The translations under genes and the position numbers were made by a program. Of a stretch of 64,000 nucleotides of DNA, positions 60,060 to 64,000 are shown one piece after another. Position 1 is the stretch's first letter. Each line of letters starts with the position of its first letter. Origin of the DNA: Sternotherus odoratus (lineage: Eukaryota; Chordata; Testudines; Kinosternidae). The stretch lies in NCBI GenBank assembly GCA_032164245.1, contig JAVMKO010000002.1:180674920-180738919 (forward strand), written 5' to 3'. The notes beneath the pieces were generated by a model. It saw only the letters and a list, made by a program, of their open reading frames with translations, ran no database searches and had not been told where the DNA came from.

Positions 60060-60793
60060 ATTGCACAGGTTAAATTGTCCTCTTGGTGACACCTGTGCAC
60101 TCCTTCTGTCTTCTCCTGGGCTTGCACATGCGTAACAGATTTGAAATTTAATAAACAACTTTGTAGATGTTGTCCAGGATGGAATAGATTCTAACTCCCT
60201 AGCTCTCGTCTATGTTGCTTCTGCAGGGTTAACAGAAATGCAGCTTGCCTTAGTCAGTAATCAGCTGAGAGTGAATCCACACAGACAGCTGATCTGTTGA
60301 GTAACAAGGTACAATTTTTACATATTGTAGTCACTTTCCAGAGTGGAAAAGTGCATTTGGTTTTCATCTTGCTGAAAGGACAGATACACATAGAGCCCCA
60401 AAATATAATCTAATTTAAAATTAGTATTACAAAGTACTCCACATCCTGAAAACTCCATCATATTTCTAATAGGAGAGCTGCAGCAGGCCTCTATAAGGCC
60501 TGGGTGTGTTTCCTTAAACCTCGGCTCCTCCCCCTGTATATTAAATGATGCTATTTCCCCTTTTTATGTATCTATCCCCTCATCCTATTATCTATCCATC
60601 CTCCACACCCATTCTCCCTGGAAAGGGGTGGGACCAATGTAATTCTAAGGCCATTAAGTGGGTGGTCTGTTGCCAGTATCTTTGTTTCTCCTCCCAAATG
60701 GGTGATTGATACCCTCCCAATTGGGTGAGATTTTTTTTACACTTTGCTGAAATATTTCTCTGAAAAGTCACTAAGACTTTTCCTTCCCAATTC
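60060..60793. other. Probable intron, no feature recognised
   Basis: No gene, RNA or transposon end recognised between the RTE break and the MITE. Confidence 0.45.
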
Positions 60794-60796
60794 TAA

Positions 60797-61091
60797 GGGC
60801 TTGTCTTCACGAGGCTGCTCTGGGATCGATCTTCTGGGGATTAATTTATCGCGTCTCATTAAGACGCGATAAATTGTCCGCGGCTCCCCTGTCGACTCTG
60901 GAAGTCCAGCTTGCCGGGAGGCGCAAGCTGGAGTCGACGGGGGGAGCGCGCCGCTGACTGCCACTGCCGTGGGGACGGGCGGTAAGTTGGCGGCAGATAC
61001 GCAAACTTCAGCTACGTGATTCACGTAGCTGAAGTTGCGTATCTGCCGTCTATTCTCTTCCCCCCCTTCCCCCCCCAGTGAGGACAAGCCC
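60797..61091. mobile_element. Harbinger-type MITE (295 bp)
   Basis: Termini GGGCTTGTCTTCAC and GTGAGGACAAGCCC are near-perfect inverted repeats, flanked by TAA (60794-60796, 61092-61094). It contains the perfect palindrome AACTTCAGCTACGTG-ATT-CACGTAGCTGAAGTT and a GTCGAC-centred inverted repeat. Same family as 8600-8866. Confidence 0.9.
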
Positions 61092-61094
61092 TAA

Positions 61095-62840
61095 GGGTCT
61101 CATCTCCATACTTCTCTTTAATCTCTGTTACCTGACTATCAGCCATCCACTTCTTCTGGAGTTCTACTTTTCTTTGAGCTCCTTTAACTCCATCGTTCTT
61201 TATTTACTTTTAAGATCGACCCTTCAGTTTTAGTGAACTATCTTACTCCTTTGTCTCCCCCTCCATCCTCTCTTGGGCGGTGTTTGTTGGTCACATATAT
61301 TTATTCTCTGTAAATTCACTTGGCTCTTACTCTGGATTTGACAGGGAGTGAAAGTAAAAAGCTAAACATGCAAGTGATGTGCTCTCAAAAATGTGTTGCT
61401 AAACAAGAAACTTTGTTCCCATTGTGACATGCTGCTGTGTTCTTAAACACACTGTGAGCTGATGCTGACTAATGGCATTGCTGCGTTTTAATTGTTCTCT
61501 CTCCTAAAAGCACTAGGCATGTCTGCTAACTCAACCAAATCCTATGAGAACATTGTCCTCTTTCCTCTGCATTCATGCTCCATTCTTGGAGTAGTTTGGG
61601 CTCTGAAATTTACAAAGAAAATTTTTGGGGAAGTGGAGTTGCATAAGTGAGAGCCTGTCACTATGTGGCAACATGAATTTATGTATTCATACTACAGACC
61701 AGACTTTCATTAACAGGTTAGTTGGAATTACTTTCTGATTCAGTGATTCATGGTAATTTTAAAATATTTTGTGTTAATACATCAATTATCAAGTAATTTT
61801 TTATTTTATTTTAAATTTACATTGTTAAGGAAAGTTCAGTTTTTATGACTGTCTAATAGTGTCACTGCATTGCTGAGCTGTGGAAACAGACATGCACTTA
61901 TATATATTTCTACATATTCTATATTTCTATCTTTCTGAGATTTGAGTTTTATTTGGATTGTCATGTTTAAACATCTACGTAAATCATGTACAACAAGGAT
62001 GTAGACATGTCCACCTTAACTTTCCTTTCTTATATTTGTCTATATTATGAGGCCACCTTCATATAGAATATATAACATTTTTAAAGCCATAATGTAGCTT
62101 GAATGTTTTATCGTCCATACTATACCTATACTCATTTACAGAGATATATTATTGTACCCACAATGCAATTTGATAGAAATTTCACTGTGAACTTGTTAAC
62201 ACTGTCACAAAAAAGAGATAATGTAGGTTGTCTGGTTGTTAATTAGGTCCCATCAGCAAAATTATTAGGACAGTAGGCCAGAATTACTCTTGCTAAAGAA
62301 AGCTGTAATAATCAGTACCGTATGTAGGTCAAATAGAAGAGCAGCCATAGATATTGTGCTTATCTGGGCTTGGGGAGGAGATGGAAGGCTGCAGTGCCAG
62401 AGTTGGACTCACTCTGTAGCTGGAGATTTGGACTTGTTCCTGAATTTTTGTTATAATACCATATTGGACTTCAGCAGCAATTGGGTTTCTTTGCTTATCG
62501 CTGACACTATAAAATGCTGCTAATGGCCAAATGATCAAATGTGAGACAGCATCTTGCAGCAAAAAAACTTCAAGACCAGACTGCAAAGAGAAACTGCAGA
62601 GCTGCAATTCATTTGCAAATTTGATACCATCAATTTGGGATTGAACAAAGATTTTGAATGGCTTGCTAATTACAAAAGCAGCTTCTTCTCCCTTGGTGTT
62701 CACACCTCCAATTCAGCTGCTAGAGGAATACCTCATCCTCCCTGATTAGAGATAAGATGGTTCAGCCCGATTGTACTAACCTTATTATCTCCAACCTGGT
62801 TCTTGCCTACTTATTTATACCTGCCCATGGATACTTCCAC
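61095..62840. other. Probable intron, no feature recognised
   Basis: AT-rich; ORFs near 62290-62745 overlap on both strands without domains. Confidence 0.45.
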
Positions 62841-62928
62841 TGCATGCATCCGATGAAGTGGGTATTAGCCCACAAAAGCTTATGCTTCAATACTTTATTT
62901 AGTCTTTAAGGTGCCACAGGACTCTGTC
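62841..62928 (+). mobile_element. Inverted-repeat element, copy 3 (one arm)
   Basis: GCATGCATCCGATGAAGTGGG…GCCCACAAAAGCTTATGCTTC…GGTGCCACAGGACTCTG is a single right arm of the element found at 15524 and 53941. The left arm and right terminus are absent, and no target duplication was found. Confidence 0.7.
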
Positions 62929-63104
62929 GCATCTCGCATAGTAATTTTTGAACTATAGGAGGCTTGTGACTTAAGAGTACTGCTTACAAAATATTACACA
63001 TAGTAAGTACAGGCATGTCACGTTTTATGTGCATTTAACTTGCGTGATTTTCGTTTCACGCAGTCAACCAGAAAAAATGTTGGTCTTGTGCCAACATTGG
63101 CTGT
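62929..63104. other. Short unassigned spacer
   Basis: No feature seen. Confidence 0.4.
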
Positions 63105-64000
63105 TAGCTTAAATAACTCCTTTCCCTCCCTGGAATTGATCCCTTTGATGTATTTATAGAGATACCATATTCCTTGAGTCTCATCTCTCAAGGTAAGTTT
63201 TCTGTTCTAATCATTCCAGTATCCCTTCTCTGCACCTACTCCAGTTTGAATTAATCTTTCTTAGACACGGGAAACCAGAATTGCACAGTATTACAGATGA
63301 GGTCTCACCAGTGCCTTGTATAATGGTACTAACTCTTCCCTATTTCTACTGAAATACCTCACATGTTGAATCCTAGGATTGCAGTAGCCTTTTTCACAGC
63401 TGCATCACATTGGCATCTTGTAGTCATTCTATGATCAACCAATATACCCAGCTGTTTCTCCTCCTCTGTCATTACCAATTGACATATCCCCATCTTATTT
63501 CAAAAATTCTTGTTAGTCTTTGAGTGTATGACTTTGAAAGTTGCACTCTTAAATTTCATCCCATTTCTATTACTTTAGTTTTCAAGGTTGTCCAGATCTT
63601 CTGGTATAATATTTGGATTCTCCTCAGTATGGACAATACCTCCCAACTTTGTCATCTGAAAATTTTATTAGCTCCCTCACATTTTTTGTGCCAAGGTCAT
63701 TAATGAAAATGTTAAATTAATTTGTTCTCAAGACTGATCCCTGTGAAACTCTATTAGTAACCTCTCTCCAACCTGATGGTTCACCTTTCAGCATGACCCA
63801 TTGTAGTCTACCCTTTAACCAGTTCCTTGTCCACTTTTCAGTTCTCATATTAATCCTCATCTTCTCCAGTTTAACAAATAATTTCCATTGTGAGACTGTA
63901 TCAAAAGCCTTGCTGATATCCAGGTCTATTACATCAACTGATTTTTTAGTAAAAGGAAATGCAGTAATCTTCTGAATGAATGAGATCAGGTTGGTCTGGC
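63105..64000 (-). mobile_element. Old CR1/L3-type LINE, continues beyond the window
   Basis: On the minus strand, scattered reading-frame pieces give QGSVL (PQGSVLGP box), WLKGRLQWVMLKGEPSGWREV, a decayed FADDTKL-like SDDKVG, ALVRPHL*YC and YKYIKGI in the normal CR1 RT order. Many stops and shifts show that it is much older than the CR1 at 22399. The N-terminal side lies beyond 64000. Confidence 0.75.

Overview
The window looks like vertebrate, most likely reptilian (turtle first, crocodilian second), nuclear DNA. It is AT-rich and almost free of long host ORFs. It is dense in CR1 LINEs, PIF/Harbinger elements with TWA/CTA target duplications, hAT and TA-target MITEs, Helitrons and MIR/CORE-type SINE relics. 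No bacterial or organellar genes are present. The species call is inference from repeat content only.

The single host-gene signal is at about 4.1-4.4 kb on the + strand. A 53-codon open stretch encodes a signal peptide followed by a segment ending YLWKTG, and it stops exactly at a GTAAGT splice donor. This matches my memory of the N-terminus of THSD7A (thrombospondin type-1 domain protein 7A), where the same residues precede the first thrombospondin repeat. If that is right, nearly everything to the right (about 59 kb) is the first intron of THSD7A, and the window shows that intron filling with transposons.

Layout: 1-1066, degenerate Harbinger copy. 3.9-4.4 kb, candidate THSD7A exon(s). 6.35-7.99 kb, tandem pair of Helitrons (minus strand). 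8.6, 10.5 and 60.8 kb, Harbinger MITEs. 10.86-15.37 kb, near-complete 4.5 kb Harbinger with a transposase relic (+), a spliced Myb/SANT-like relic (-) and a third small ORF (+). 15.5, 53.9 and 62.8 kb, copies of an unusual inverted-repeat element with 11-12 bp target duplications at two of them. 18.7-20.5 kb, hAT element with perfect 8 bp duplications. 21.2-21.7 kb, TA-target MITEs. 22.4-23.3 kb, CR1 (-). 23.46-30.67 kb, a second Helitron tandem pair (+) whose second unit is split by a complete Ty3/Gypsy retrotransposon. 35.5-36.0 kb, MITE carrying a GC minisatellite. 39.2-39.8 kb, Harbinger MITE. 49.7-50.4 kb, single Helitron. 58.1-60.05 kb, RTE-clade LINE (-). 63.1-64.0 kb, old CR1-type LINE (-).

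The most notable systems are: (i) a young Gypsy element (LTRs about 1.8% apart) whose Gag contains a SCAN-like domain and whose integrase lies upstream of reverse transcriptase, the Gmr1-type order; (ii) a composite two-unit Helitron present at two loci in the same order with the same 2 bp junction; (iii) a conserved third ORF in Harbinger elements; (iv) a palindromic element with long target duplications; (v) an RTE LINE that looks unlike the ordinary reptile repeats around it. All coordinates come from reading the sequence by eye, without alignment or database search.
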